Source of the DNA: a virus
Length of the DNA stretch: 57,674 nt
IMG/VR virus record: IMGVR_UViG_3300023198_000698
Span: 1 to 57,674 of that record
Direction: 5' to 3' (one strand)
In this document: piece after piece, positions 1-7,369 of the stretch
How the letters are laid out: every line of letters starts with the position of its first letter
Position numbering within the stretch: the stretch's first letter is position 1
The notes under the pieces: model-generated
The model's database searches: none
What the model was told of the DNA's origin: nothing
What the model saw: only the letters and a program-made list of their open reading frames with translations
Made by a program: the position numbers and the translations under genes

Positions 1-22
1 TTCGTTCCTGTTTCGTTCCTGT
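1..22. repeat. Two tandem copies of an 11-bp unit at the window edge
   Basis: The unit TTCGTTCCTGT occurs twice head to tail with no mismatch. It lies just downstream of the hairpin that follows the metallophosphoesterase gene. The array may continue beyond the window edge, so copy number is unknown. No function can be assigned. Confidence 0.5.
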
Positions 23-27
23 CTAAC

Positions 28-58
28 GGCGGCGGGAAGGTAGCGCACTCCCGCCGCC
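28..58 (-). terminator. Hairpin after the metallophosphoesterase gene, terminator-like
   Basis: A perfect 10-bp GC-rich inverted repeat (GGCGGCGGGA / TCCCGCCGCC) encloses an 11-nt loop. It starts 13 nt past the stop codon of the adjacent gene. No U-tract follows in the direction of transcription, so it may stabilise an mRNA 3' end or act as a factor-dependent terminator. Confidence 0.5.
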
Positions 59-71
59 TCCGCAAGTTTTC

Positions 72-1154
72 TTATGAGACGTAGGCTCGATCGTCAATGA
101 TCTTGTAATTGAGGATCTGAAAATTCCCCTTGAGATCCGTCCGTTCGACGATCGCGAAGCCGTGATTCCATCGGAGGCTGACCATGTTATAGCGGGGATG
201 CAGATCGCAGAGGCATCCCTGCGACCAACACGCGATCACCTTGTCATTGATTGACTTGTTCGAGTGGCTGCTCGTTTGGTGTCCGTGTCCTACAAGGGTG
301 CAATTCAGCGTCCGGAGGAAGACTCCTCTCGCCTGATTTACCGGCGAGAAAATCCCTTTGCCGACTTCGTGACCGTGGAGAACCCAAAGGTGACCGATCT
401 TCATCGGTTGGGACTTCACGAACTTAATGTCCAGGTCGTATTCCGGCGCCTCGTCTTCCGGGAAGAACAGCTCCGGGCATTTGAAGATCTTGTCTACCTG
501 CGAGAGTTGCGTCTCCCATAGGGCGGACGACACGTTCGACATGTGATCCGCCCATCGCTCCTCATGGTTCCCCATCTTCCAAGTGATCGGGATCGACGGC
601 CCGAAGATCTTCCGGATCGCCTGGATTAGCTGATAGGTTCCGCGGAGTTCCAGCTCGATCTTCCGGCCCTTCATCGTCTTCGTGAACCGACTAATCTGGT
701 AGAAGTCGATCAGGTCGCCATTGATTAGAATGCTGTCCACCTTGTTCTCGTAGCCGGTCCGTAGGGCGATCTCTAGCGCGTCCTCGTCGTGGAATGGGTA
801 GTGGATATCCGAGATAGAGAGAACCTTCTCTCCAGGGATGTTGTAAGGCGTCCAGATCACGTCCGTCTTCTCTGGCGGCGGAACGGTGGCCAAGACGACC
901 TTCGCTTCATCCCAGGACTTAACCAGCTCGGGTGCCACATTCACGGCTTGCTTGCGGCTCTGCTTCCCGTTCGCTCCGCGCCAGTATCGGATGCGGCCTC
1001 GCGCCATTTCGAGCGTCCACCGATCCGGGAACATTTTAACGAGGCGCTTGGCAAGTGTTCTTGTGGGGACGTCCGGACTTTTCCGGATCGCGGCCATCAC
1101 CAGCTTCGTCTCGCTTGGGTTCCATTGGTTTGTTTTTGGGTTCCGTTTACTCAT
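72..1154 (-). CDS. Calcineurin-like metallophosphoesterase with an N-terminal helix-turn-helix-like domain
   Basis: Residues 112-330 carry the metallophosphoesterase signature blocks in order: SDIH (115-118), GDLID (146-150), GNHE (195-198), then HGHE and GHGH. These ligate two metal ions and cleave phosphomono- or phosphodiesters. Phage members are often annotated as phosphatases, DNA repair exonucleases or 2',3'-cyclic phosphodiesterases; the substrate here cannot be told. Residues 10-62 are basic and helical (TRTLAKRLVK followed by an ARGRIRYWR segment), resembling a small DNA-binding domain such as those on phage regulators. The gene starts 4 nt after the preceding gene ends and is followed by a strong hairpin, so it is probably the last gene of its transcript. 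Confidence 0.85.
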   Translation of the reverse strand: MSKRNPKTNQWNPSETKLVMAAIRKSPDVPTRTLAKRLVKMFPDRWTLEMARGRIRYWRGANGKQSRKQAVNVAPELVKSWDEAKVVLATVPPPEKTDVIWTPYNIPGEKVLSISDIHYPFHDEDALEIALRTGYENKVDSILINGDLIDFYQISRFTKTMKGRKIELELRGTYQLIQAIRKIFGPSIPITWKMGNHEERWADHMSNVSSALWETQLSQVDKIFKCPELFFPEDEAPEYDLDIKFVKSQPMKIGHLWVLHGHEVGKGIFSPVNQARGVFLRTLNCTLVGHGHQTSSHSNKSINDKVIACWSQGCLCDLHPRYNMVSLRWNHGFAIVERTDLKGNFQILNYKIIDDRAYVS

Positions 1155-1158
1155 AGAT

Positions 1159-1674
1159 TTATTCCCAGTTTTCCAGCCTGCTCTGTAGCTCCTCGACTGC
1201 TTTGATTGTGTGCTCCCTGATCCCCTTCGCTTGGATCGTCTCGATCGGCGCGAAGGCGTCCGGGTTCTCGATGATTTGATTCACATCGAAGGCCCAGTAT
1301 TCTGCCGGATACTTGAGCGGCCCGAACCGATGCTGCCTGATTCTGACAATGATAAAACGTCCGTTGTTGTGGGCGGAGTAGAAGACGCCGTGCTCTTGTG
1401 CGTCTACGAACTTGAAGGCGATCGCCTCCATCGTTGGGACGTGTTCGTCGGGGATGCTTTGCTTTAGAGGTTTCCTGAGTGATCTCCTGAGTCCTTTGAT
1501 TTCATGCTGCATTTTTTTCCTTCTTGGTTCGCTTGCGATCGCGTAGCTCCTGCGAATCTTGCAAGCCGTCGATAACGCGCTTTGGTAGCCTTCGTCCGAT
1601 AGGTGGCGTTCGCTTTCTTCACGGAGTTCTTTCTGCAGCTTCTTGAGCCGCTTGTTCGCTGCCTCGGATGTCAT
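1159..1674 (-). CDS. Hypothetical protein with a basic coiled-coil N-terminus
   Basis: This 171-residue protein is not recognised. The start is set at the ATG that overlaps the upstream stop codon as ATGA; a longer in-frame extension upstream is arginine-rich shadow sequence. Residues 1-70 are highly charged and helical, and the C-terminal half alternates strands and helices (for example FIIVRIRQHRF and EYWAFDVNQI). It may be translationally coupled to the 44-residue gene upstream. No enzymatic motif is visible. Confidence 0.65.
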   Translation of the reverse strand: MTSEAANKRLKKLQKELREESERHLSDEGYQSALSTACKIRRSYAIASEPRRKKMQHEIKGLRRSLRKPLKQSIPDEHVPTMEAIAFKFVDAQEHGVFYSAHNNGRFIIVRIRQHRFGPLKYPAEYWAFDVNQIIENPDAFAPIETIQAKGIREHTIKAVEELQSRLENWE

Positions 1675-1805
1675 GGCGTTATAACTTCGACTTGGTAGCC
1701 TGTCCTTAGCAGGTAGCTCGTTGTCTGCAGCGCCTTCTTGGATGTCTTGCAGATGTCGAAACAGATCCACGCTCCAGGCGTTACGATGTAGATGATCCAG
1801 GTCAT
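1671..1805 (-). CDS. Small hypothetical protein, 44 residues
   Basis: This short ORF overlaps its neighbours at both ends with ATGA junctions, which is the main reason to believe it is translated. It begins with a hydrophobic run (TWIIYIVTPGAWICF) and carries two cysteines. It may be membrane associated. No family is recognised. Confidence 0.5.
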   Translation of the reverse strand: MTWIIYIVTPGAWICFDICKTSKKALQTTSYLLRTGYQVEVITP

Positions 1806-2287
1806 GGGAGGCGGGTGTCGAGGTTTTGGTTTAGTTTGTAGGCGGTCAAGACTGGACTCAGGCAGAGCATAACAGGCGAGACGTTTGATGCTGGTATCCG
1901 GGAGAGTAGCTGGACTCCGGACTTCTCCAGTGCCGCGAAGACCAGCTCGGAACAGAACCATTTGCGGTTCGGCGGGTGAGCGCGGCGGGACACGAACCGA
2001 GCGACCCCGCTGAAGTCGTAGGGCTTCCCGACCTGCGCCTCGGCGAACGCCCAAGCGTCCTTGCTTTGCTTCGAGGTGATGCCGGTGATGTTGTAGCGTT
2101 GGACGTTGTCCCAGTTCTTCAGCTCCTTCTTCCGGACGCCACTTGTCCAGGCTTCGATTATGGTGTCGCTGCCGGCGCTCTCGACGAGTGCGGCGTGAGA
2201 CCAGAAGCTTCGGGTCTGCCAGCGGATCGCCCAGGAGACGAATCCGTGACCGTGAAATAATGCGACTTGAACGACTTTTTTATTCAT
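1802..2287 (-). CDS. Permuted papain-like (YiiX/NlpC-P60-type) hydrolase
   Basis: The order of motifs is that of circularly permuted NlpC/P60 enzymes. A histidine comes first (WSHAALVES, His31), then an acidic position (IIEAW, Glu46), and the catalytic cysteine lies near the C-terminus (FCSELVFAAL, Cys112). Family members cleave amide or thioester bonds in peptidoglycan peptides, lipids or acylated proteins. There is no signal peptide, so it is cytoplasmic or needs a holin. It is far from the tail genes, so a role in lysis or host take-over is as likely as a virion role. The 161-residue length is normal for the family. Confidence 0.7.
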   Translation of the reverse strand: MNKKVVQVALFHGHGFVSWAIRWQTRSFWSHAALVESAGSDTIIEAWTSGVRKKELKNWDNVQRYNITGITSKQSKDAWAFAEAQVGKPYDFSGVARFVSRRAHPPNRKWFCSELVFAALEKSGVQLLSRIPASNVSPVMLCLSPVLTAYKLNQNLDTRLP

Positions 2288-2298
2288 GTGGTTTGTGT

Positions 2299-2379
2299 TT
2301 AATGGGGTTCGAGGTCGTTTATGTTATGCCTCAAGGTTAGAAGGATCGCTATCGGTATGATTAAACCTAGAAAAATCAT
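2299..2379 (-). CDS. Possible 26-residue membrane peptide
   Basis: An ATG-started ORF fills most of the gap between two larger genes. Its first 16 residues form a hydrophobic segment (MIFLGLIIPIAILLTL) followed by a polar tail. There is no good Shine-Dalgarno sequence, so translation is uncertain. If real, it belongs with the other tiny hydrophobic ORFs of this genome. Confidence 0.3.
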   Translation of the reverse strand: MIFLGLIIPIAILLTLRHNINDLEPH

Positions 2380-2431
2380 TGTGTTGTAGGGGTCCGGGGT
2401 TTGCTGTCCCCCGGATTCCTTCGGTGGTGGT

Positions 2432-3058
2432 TTACGGTCCGCCGTCGCCGCCTTCCATTTCCCGGCGCTCGTCCTCGGTGAGCGTCCCGCCGGCGGTGTC
2501 GTCGTCGAACTTCTTCTCCCGCTTCTTCGCGGCGGCGTCTTCCTGTTCGCGGTTGAAGGCTTGCTGCTCCTCGATCTCCTTCATCCTGGCAGCGTCGGCT
2601 TCGTCCGGGTTCACGACTTCGACGCCGGCCGTCTTGGTGACTGCCAGCGGCAGCTCGGTCTGATCCGGGTCCGGGACCTGAACCCTGGCGCCGTCCTTCC
2701 AGGCTTGCGAGAACGCGATCCCGACTTTGATCTGCCCCGGCTGGGTCTTCCGGCAGATCTCGATCTTCAGCGCGAACGCAAGGGTCCGCTCCCCGCTATC
2801 CCTGGCGATCTTGTCGATCATCTCGTAATGGCGCTTTATCAGCAGGACCGCCTGCTGAAGGCTTGCGCCGAGTTCCGACTCCTCCCACGGTCCAGATGTG
2901 GGCGGTAGGGCTTCCCGGGCGAGCGATCGCCAATAATCCATGTTCAGCTCGTCACCGGCGCCCTGCGTGATCTCGTCCACTACGGCCATCTCGGCCGGCT
3001 GTTCCGGCGGAGGCGCCGGCTTGTTCGGTTTCATTGCTTTCTTTGGTTTCTTTGCCAT
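2432..3058 (-). CDS. Hypothetical protein with lysine/proline-rich N-terminus and acidic C-terminus
   Basis: The 208-residue product is not recognised. The first 25 residues are Lys/Pro-rich and the last 60 are charged and probably disordered (EEQQAFNREQEDAAAKKREKK, then an acidic tail). The structured core is residues 40-140, with helices and a strand region around KVGIAFSQAW. A good ribosome-binding site (AAGGA) precedes the start. It lies directly downstream of the replication genes, so it may be a replication accessory protein, but this is only inferred from position. Confidence 0.65.
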   Translation of the reverse strand: MAKKPKKAMKPNKPAPPPEQPAEMAVVDEITQGAGDELNMDYWRSLAREALPPTSGPWEESELGASLQQAVLLIKRHYEMIDKIARDSGERTLAFALKIEICRKTQPGQIKVGIAFSQAWKDGARVQVPDPDQTELPLAVTKTAGVEVVNPDEADAARMKEIEEQQAFNREQEDAAAKKREKKFDDDTAGGTLTEDERREMEGGDGGP

Positions 3059-3065
3059 GTGTTCC

Positions 3066-3542
3066 TTATGCTGCCTTTGGTTGCGCGGGGTGCTTCGGCA
3101 GCTTCGCCTCCCACGATTTATATCCTCCGAGGATCTCGCGGATCTCCGTGATGATGTTCCCGAGGATTATCGACTGACATCTTCCAGCCTTCAGCGCGGC
3201 TACGATCGACGGCTCCCTCGCGATGATCGTGATCTCGACGAACTCAGGCAGGACTCCGGAGCATCGCAGATCCGGCGTGAGCTTCTTGGTGAATGTTAGG
3301 AGGTTCTTCAGGATGCCGAAGATCCGATCGCTCGCGGTCGTTCCGGTTGTGGCCTTCTCCATCTCGACACGGTGGGTCTTGGTTTTGCCGACCATGATGT
3401 TCCAAGCGTTGTATCCGGTGGCGCCTATAGCGACCTCAATCCTTATGGGGTTGCTGATACCCCGGGAGCGAATCTCCTGTAGTTCCTTGTGCTCCGGTGG
3501 TGTTCTCTCCTGCGGGTTTGGTGTCGGGGATGTCGTCTTCAT
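3066..3542 (-). CDS. Hypothetical protein overlapping the primase-helicase C-terminus
   Basis: This 158-residue product is of unknown function. Residues 30-150 look structured (PIRIEVAIGATGYNAW, then EFVEITIIAREPSIVAALKAG). The first 30 residues are Pro/Thr-rich and are read from DNA that also encodes the disordered tail of the primase-helicase, giving a 107-nt overlap. A purine-rich GGAAATAAA precedes the chosen ATG. A downstream ATG (residue 50) would remove the overlap but cut into the conserved-looking part, so the longer form is preferred. Confidence 0.6.
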   Translation of the reverse strand: MKTTSPTPNPQERTPPEHKELQEIRSRGISNPIRIEVAIGATGYNAWNIMVGKTKTHRVEMEKATTGTTASDRIFGILKNLLTFTKKLTPDLRCSGVLPEFVEITIIAREPSIVAALKAGRCQSIILGNIITEIREILGGYKSWEAKLPKHPAQPKAA

Positions 3543-5295
3543 CTATTTTATTTCCAGGCTGCAGCTTGACGAAGTTCACGGACAGGTCGCGCCATAGAAG
3601 GATCACTGGTTCCTTCCCGGTCGATCGTTGCTTGGTGCAATAGATCCATGCGTCGGGTGCTTTAGGGTCTGGCGTGTTGGATTGTTCTTTTCGTCGGTTA
3701 CGATACACCGCAAGAGCGACGGATGTCAAATCGGTGATTGTGGAGGCGCCTCGGACTTCATCGACGGAGTGGATCTGCTTCTTGGCTTGGTCGGTCGGGA
3801 TCTTGCGATGGTGCGCGAGGACCCAGACGGTTACGCGGTTGTCTCGCCCCCAGTCGGTGAGTGTGTTCATGTCGTCGGTCTGCTGCGCGTAGTCGTCCAT
3901 CTTGGTCGTGAGCTTGGTCAGGTTGTCCAAGACAAAGTGAGTGCATCCGAAGCGGCTCTTCGCGTATTCCCAGAAGTCGATAATGTCCGCCAGTCTGGCT
4001 TTGCCTGTCTGTTTTAGCCAGACGAAGGAGTCCCTCTCGGCGAGGTAGTCTTCCAGGATCTCCTTGGTCATCTCGCCGGCGGCGATCCCGATGTCCAGCT
4101 CGACCATCCGACGGACGACGTCCAGGGTGTCCATCTCCAGGCTGGCGATCGCGACCTTCGCCTGATGCTGCTGGGCGATCTCGACCGCAGCCTGATGGAC
4201 GATCTGAGACTTGCCGTGTCCGGTTGGTCCGGACAGAAGGACGGCGTGTCCTGGCAGGAGACGGATGTCCGGGCCGAAAAGCGCGATGTGGGACCCCTCC
4301 TCGATCTCGTTCGAGCGGAGGATGTAGTCGGTGATCTCCTGCGCGTTCTGCGCGGTCGTCAAGATCCTGGAGTCGAACAGTCCCTTCGCTTGGAAGATTG
4401 CCTCCCGGAACTCAGTTGAGGTCCAGCCTTTACAGAGCGCATCGTTCGCGTCCTTGTGCTCCCCGAGGCCGATCACGCGCAGCCGCGCCTTGCCGATCCT
4501 GCGGACGAACTGCTCGACCATCTCCTCGCCAGCTCGGTCCGCGTCCGGGCAGAGGTAGATCGTCTCGAACTGCTGCAGGTTCTCCCAGTCGTAGCCGATC
4601 GCTTCGCCGGCTGAGCTGGCGCCGTTCGGAACGGACAACGCCGGGAATCCCATCGAATGCCATGTCATTGCGTCGATCTCGCCCTCGGTGATGATCACTT
4701 CCGGGGAGTCCTTGGCGAGCGCCTGCCAACCGAAGAAGGACGGGGCGCAGCCGGGGTCTGCGCGGATGATTTTTCTGCCGCGCTCGTCTCTGTTCAGCTT
4801 TAGATATTTGATCGCCACAAGCTCTCCGTCTGGCGATATGAACGGGAAGACGATCTCATTCTTGTCGCGGATCATGCAGGCCTTGAATTGCGCCAAGGTC
4901 TCGGGGTTTATCATTCGGGTCCCGGTCATGTAATCACTAAACTCGTCCCTGAGCTTCTTCGCCGCCGGCTTGTCCGGGGTGCGGTAGGTCTTTTTGTGCG
5001 CGACGACCTCCTCCACTCCAAGGAACGCTTTCGCTTCGATGATTGCCTCCCGCATCGAGATCCCTCGCGCCTTCCTCCAGAGCGTGAGCATGTCGCCGGC
5101 GTAGGAGTCCGGGTTCGCGAAGTCTTTCCCGACGCCCTTGTTGAGATTGATCGAGAGGCTATTGCCGTCGTCCCCGTAGAGATCGCCGGCCTGCCATTCG
5201 CCGCCGACCTTCTTCCCGTGCGGGAGAAGCTTTCGGCAAACCTGCTCAGCTTGCGCGTTCAGGCGCTGAGCTATTTCACGGGGTCCGATCTGCAT
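3436..5295 (-). CDS. Bifunctional TOPRIM primase / DnaB-like helicase
   Basis: The protein combines primer synthesis with replicative helicase activity, as in phage T7 gp4. Residues 30-95 form the primase N-terminal fold (NKGVGKDF, DMLTLWRKARGIS) but lack the cysteines of a zinc ribbon. The TOPRIM domain has the catalytic Glu in TEGEIDAM (near 205) and the metal-binding DADRAG (251-256). The RecA-type ATPase has Walker A GPTGHGKS (356-363), a Walker B-like FVLDNL, and a conserved GAST/T run near the C-terminal part. The start is at MQIGPREI, giving 619 residues; a longer upstream extension is shadow sequence. It overlaps the end of the initiator gene by 20 nt, which supports joint expression at the origin. 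The C-terminal 40 residues are disordered. Confidence 0.92.
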   Translation of the reverse strand: MQIGPREIAQRLNAQAEQVCRKLLPHGKKVGGEWQAGDLYGDDGNSLSINLNKGVGKDFANPDSYAGDMLTLWRKARGISMREAIIEAKAFLGVEEVVAHKKTYRTPDKPAAKKLRDEFSDYMTGTRMINPETLAQFKACMIRDKNEIVFPFISPDGELVAIKYLKLNRDERGRKIIRADPGCAPSFFGWQALAKDSPEVIITEGEIDAMTWHSMGFPALSVPNGASSAGEAIGYDWENLQQFETIYLCPDADRAGEEMVEQFVRRIGKARLRVIGLGEHKDANDALCKGWTSTEFREAIFQAKGLFDSRILTTAQNAQEITDYILRSNEIEEGSHIALFGPDIRLLPGHAVLLSGPTGHGKSQIVHQAAVEIAQQHQAKVAIASLEMDTLDVVRRMVELDIGIAAGEMTKEILEDYLAERDSFVWLKQTGKARLADIIDFWEYAKSRFGCTHFVLDNLTKLTTKMDDYAQQTDDMNTLTDWGRDNRVTVWVLAHHRKIPTDQAKKQIHSVDEVRGASTITDLTSVALAVYRNRRKEQSNTPDPKAPDAWIYCTKQRSTGKEPVILLWRDLSVNFVKLQPGNKIDEDDIPDTKPAGENTTGAQGTTGDSLPGYQQPHKD

Positions 5296-6415
5296 CGTTT
5301 TTCTTTCGTTGGTGCTTTGCGGTGATCTCCATCGCCGCGGCGTCGTTCTTTTTCCGGCGCTCAATAGAATCGCACACCGCCTTCGCTTTGTCACGTCCAG
5401 GTTTTAGGACCTGCTCGTCGTAGTCCTTCGCGAAGGTTGTCAGGTGGCGGGTTAGGGCCGCGATTGAATATTCAAAGTGAGGCTTTAGCCACGGCTTGCT
5501 GATCGCCCACTGCATGAGCGCCGGCAGGCTCACCCCGGGAATCCCGTCCTTGTCCCAGATCGTGAGCATGTTCTTGCATTGCGCCATCTCGATCTGAATC
5601 TGGCTCCGGGTTTTCGCCTGACCGCCCACTCCCTCGAACCGCATCGCGGCGTTGATCTCCTTCCAGAGCGTGAAGGTTCGGTTCTGCTTCTTCGGTCGAG
5701 GCGGTTCGGACCCTCTCGCCAGCTCCCGTTTTTCGGCTTCTGTCAGGTCTGGCTCCGGTAGCGTGAAGAGGTCTTGCTGCATGGCTTGTTGTCCTTCCCC
5801 GAAAGTGATCTTAATCACGTTGATCGGTGGAGCATCCGAGAGGATCGCTCCATCCGGAGGATATTGTTTAGATGTTTCCTTAATGTTTACTATATAGGGG
5901 CCTCGCTTTTTTCCGAATGTTGGTAGGCTGTTTTCCGAATGTTGGGGCCTCTTTTTCCGAATGTTGGCAAGGCGCTTTTCCGAATGTTGGGACGTCCTGA
6001 AGGCAGGCACCAGACGCCCGGATGCCGGCGGGAAAGTGCGCGTGTTGGAGAACCTCCAGACCCACTTCCCGAGGCAGGTCCCAGGCTGGGCGTAGCCGAA
6101 GCTACGGAGTTCCGACAATCTGTCGCGAATAGTGTCGGGATTGCATCCGGCCCAGTCCGCCAGGGCGCCGGTCGAGTAGAACCTGGAGGACTGGAGGCCG
6201 GTCTTAGATTTGAAGATCGCGAACAGCAGGCCCCTCGCCTTCTCTCCAAGGTGTTCGTCCCGGGTGAAGGAGGACTCGCCGGCGTCCTTGGTGAAGACGA
6301 AGGAACGATCGGCCACTTGACGAGGCCGGCGTCGGGTGGTAGTGTCCCGACGTTGTTCTTCCGTCGCCCCCTTTGGTGTAGCAGCCAGGGGGGTGTTTTT
6401 TTCTAATTGTCCCAT
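5276..6415 (-). CDS. Replication initiation protein, lambda O-like, with the origin inside its gene
   Basis: This 379-residue protein lies immediately upstream of the primase-helicase, as initiators do. Residues 35-115 contain a winged-helix-like region (STGALADWAGCNPDTIRDRL), a plausible DNA-recognition helix. The middle (about 140-172) is encoded by four copies of a DNA repeat and is basic and probably flexible. The C-terminal half is helical, with a basic tail (ERRKKND, KHQRKKND), and would be the partner-binding part. The start ATG is internal to a much longer open frame whose N-terminus is arginine-rich shadow. It overlaps the upstream gene by 13 nt. The family assignment rests on domain layout, neighbours and iterons, not on a recognised close homologue. 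Confidence 0.7.
   Translation of the reverse strand: MGQLEKNTPLAATPKGATEEQRRDTTTRRRPRQVADRSFVFTKDAGESSFTRDEHLGEKARGLLFAIFKSKTGLQSSRFYSTGALADWAGCNPDTIRDRLSELRSFGYAQPGTCLGKWVWRFSNTRTFPPASGRLVPAFRTSQHSEKRLANIRKKRPQHSENSLPTFGKKRGPYIVNIKETSKQYPPDGAILSDAPPINVIKITFGEGQQAMQQDLFTLPEPDLTEAEKRELARGSEPPRPKKQNRTFTLWKEINAAMRFEGVGGQAKTRSQIQIEMAQCKNMLTIWDKDGIPGVSLPALMQWAISKPWLKPHFEYSIAALTRHLTTFAKDYDEQVLKPGRDKAKAVCDSIERRKKNDAAAMEITAKHQRKKNDADRTP
5860..5896. other. AT-rich stretch, candidate DNA-unwinding element
   Basis: About 36 bp contain only seven G or C bases, in a genome that is otherwise strongly GC-rich. It abuts the iteron array on the side nearer the primase-helicase. The combination of iterons and a flanking AT-rich element is the standard layout of iteron origins, including lambda ori. 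Unwinding here is inferred. Confidence 0.6.
5909..5990. repeat. Four iterons of 15 bp, candidate replication origin
   Basis: The sequence TTTTCCGAATGTTGG occurs four times without mismatch, starting at 5909, 5931, 5953 and 5976. The spacing of 22, 22 and 23 bp is about two helical turns, so all copies face one side of the DNA. In the overlapping gene the repeats are read in three frames (QHSEK, NIRKK, QHSEN, TFGKK), so conservation is at DNA level rather than protein level. They are the likely binding sites of the initiator encoded by the same gene. Confidence 0.8.
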
Positions 6416-6714
6416 GATTCGATTCCGATGGCTGGGTTCACGATCTGCTTCGCCCAGAGCAGGACTTCCTCTCCTCCTCCGTCCGGGGAGAAGACGAAGG
6501 TCCCGACGTGTTGCAGGTCCCCCTCGACGAAGGGGCGAGCGATGCCGGTCTGCCCGAAGCTTAGGAGGACGTCTTCGTCTGGCCCCTTGACTTGCTTCCC
6601 GACGTAGATCGCCGGAGATGATTCGACGTGCAAGACGTCGCCTTCTTTGATGTCGGTGCTCATGTGGTGCGTTGACTGTAGCGCGTCCGGTTCGGTTTTG
6701 CAAGTTGGGTTCAT
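6403..6714 (-). CDS. Hypothetical protein, beta-rich, 103 residues
   Basis: The product has a short beta-strand pattern (GDVLHVESSPAIYVGK, DVLLSFGQTGIARPF, VGTFVFSPDGG) resembling small single-barrel phage proteins. The start ATG overlaps the previous stop as ATGA. An internal ATG 17 codons later has no better ribosome site. It sits at the head of the initiator/primase pair, overlapping the initiator start by 13 nt. Function is unknown. Confidence 0.6.
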   Translation of the reverse strand: MNPTCKTEPDALQSTHHMSTDIKEGDVLHVESSPAIYVGKQVKGPDEDVLLSFGQTGIARPFVEGDLQHVGTFVFSPDGGGEEVLLWAKQIVNPAIGIESWDN

Positions 6715-6938
6715 TCGGTTATTGTTACATGGAAGCCGTCGGCGATCAGGCCGAGGATCTCGATCTCCATCACCTCGTCGAGGACGCGTAAGTCTCGGAG
6801 GCCCTTGCCGAGGCGCTTCACGCCGACGGCCCCCTCGATCTTAATGATGCGATAGCCTTCCGTGACTGCCTGATAGGCAAACGTCTTGCCTCCAGGTTTG
6901 TCTCTCCATCTCCGGATTGTGATCTTGGTGTCGTTCAT
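6711..6938 (-). CDS. Hypothetical protein, 75 residues
   Basis: A small basic protein with alternating strand and helix pattern (KITIRRWRDKPGG, GYRIIKIEGAVGVKRL, EIEILGLIADGFHVTI). A clear Shine-Dalgarno sequence (GGGAGA) lies about 10 nt before the ATG. It is coupled by ATGA overlap to the next gene. No family is recognised. Confidence 0.6.
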   Translation of the reverse strand: MNDTKITIRRWRDKPGGKTFAYQAVTEGYRIIKIEGAVGVKRLGKGLRDLRVLDEVMEIEILGLIADGFHVTITE

Positions 6939-6944
6939 ATCATG

Positions 6945-7124
6945 TTAGTCTCCCTGTTTCGTGCTCCACCAGCTCGGATACATTCCGGCCTTCGAGAGCG
7001 ATCGTAGCCACTTCTCCGCGAAGAGCAGGTTCGGGAATTCCACCCTGCTCGCTGCTTTCCGCAGTGCGGATCGCCACTCGGACGCCGGCGCCTGCGGCCC
7101 TTCTTGTTGTTTCTTTGGGATCAT
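6945..7124 (-). CDS. Hypothetical protein, 59 residues
   Basis: The start is the ATG that overlaps the preceding stop codon as ATGA; upstream in-frame sequence is shadow. The product is basic, with a helical segment (EWRSALRKAASRVEF, FAEKWLRSLSKAG) and an aromatic C-terminus (YPSWW). Function is unknown. Confidence 0.55.
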   Translation of the reverse strand: MIPKKQQEGPQAPASEWRSALRKAASRVEFPNLLFAEKWLRSLSKAGMYPSWWSTKQGD

Positions 7125-7369
7125 GCTTGGATGCTGAAGACGTTTCCGATCAGGGTCGCTCGATCGAAGCCTTCCATGATTCCGTTGACCTGCATAGATC
7201 CAAACATCGTGGTGGTGACCGCCCACCAAGCTTTGCGCTGATGCGCAAGCATGGAGTGCGGGTTCTGGACGACGATGATCGGGGAGCCGGCCGAGGTCTT
7301 CGTCCACTTGGCGCGGAGGCCGGCGTCCCGAAATGTTGCGACGGTGTATTTCATCGCCTCAAGACCCAT
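7121..7369 (-). CDS. Hypothetical protein, 82 residues
   Basis: A small alpha/beta protein (MKYTVATFRDAGL, SPIIVVQNPH, KAWWAVTTTMFG). The chosen ATG has AAAGG six nt upstream and overlaps the preceding gene by 11 nt. A second ATG five codons later with GAGG just before it is possible. Function is unknown. Confidence 0.6.
   Translation of the reverse strand: MGLEAMKYTVATFRDAGLRAKWTKTSAGSPIIVVQNPHSMLAHQRKAWWAVTTTMFGSMQVNGIMEGFDRATLIGNVFSIQA

Noticed and set aside
5296-5394. N-terminal extension of the primase-helicase
   Set aside because: Arg/Ser-rich shadow of the initiator gene; the internal ATG gives the normal family start.
6416-6703. N-terminal extension of the initiator frame
   Set aside because: Highly Arg-rich and antiphase to two short genes; no ribosome site.
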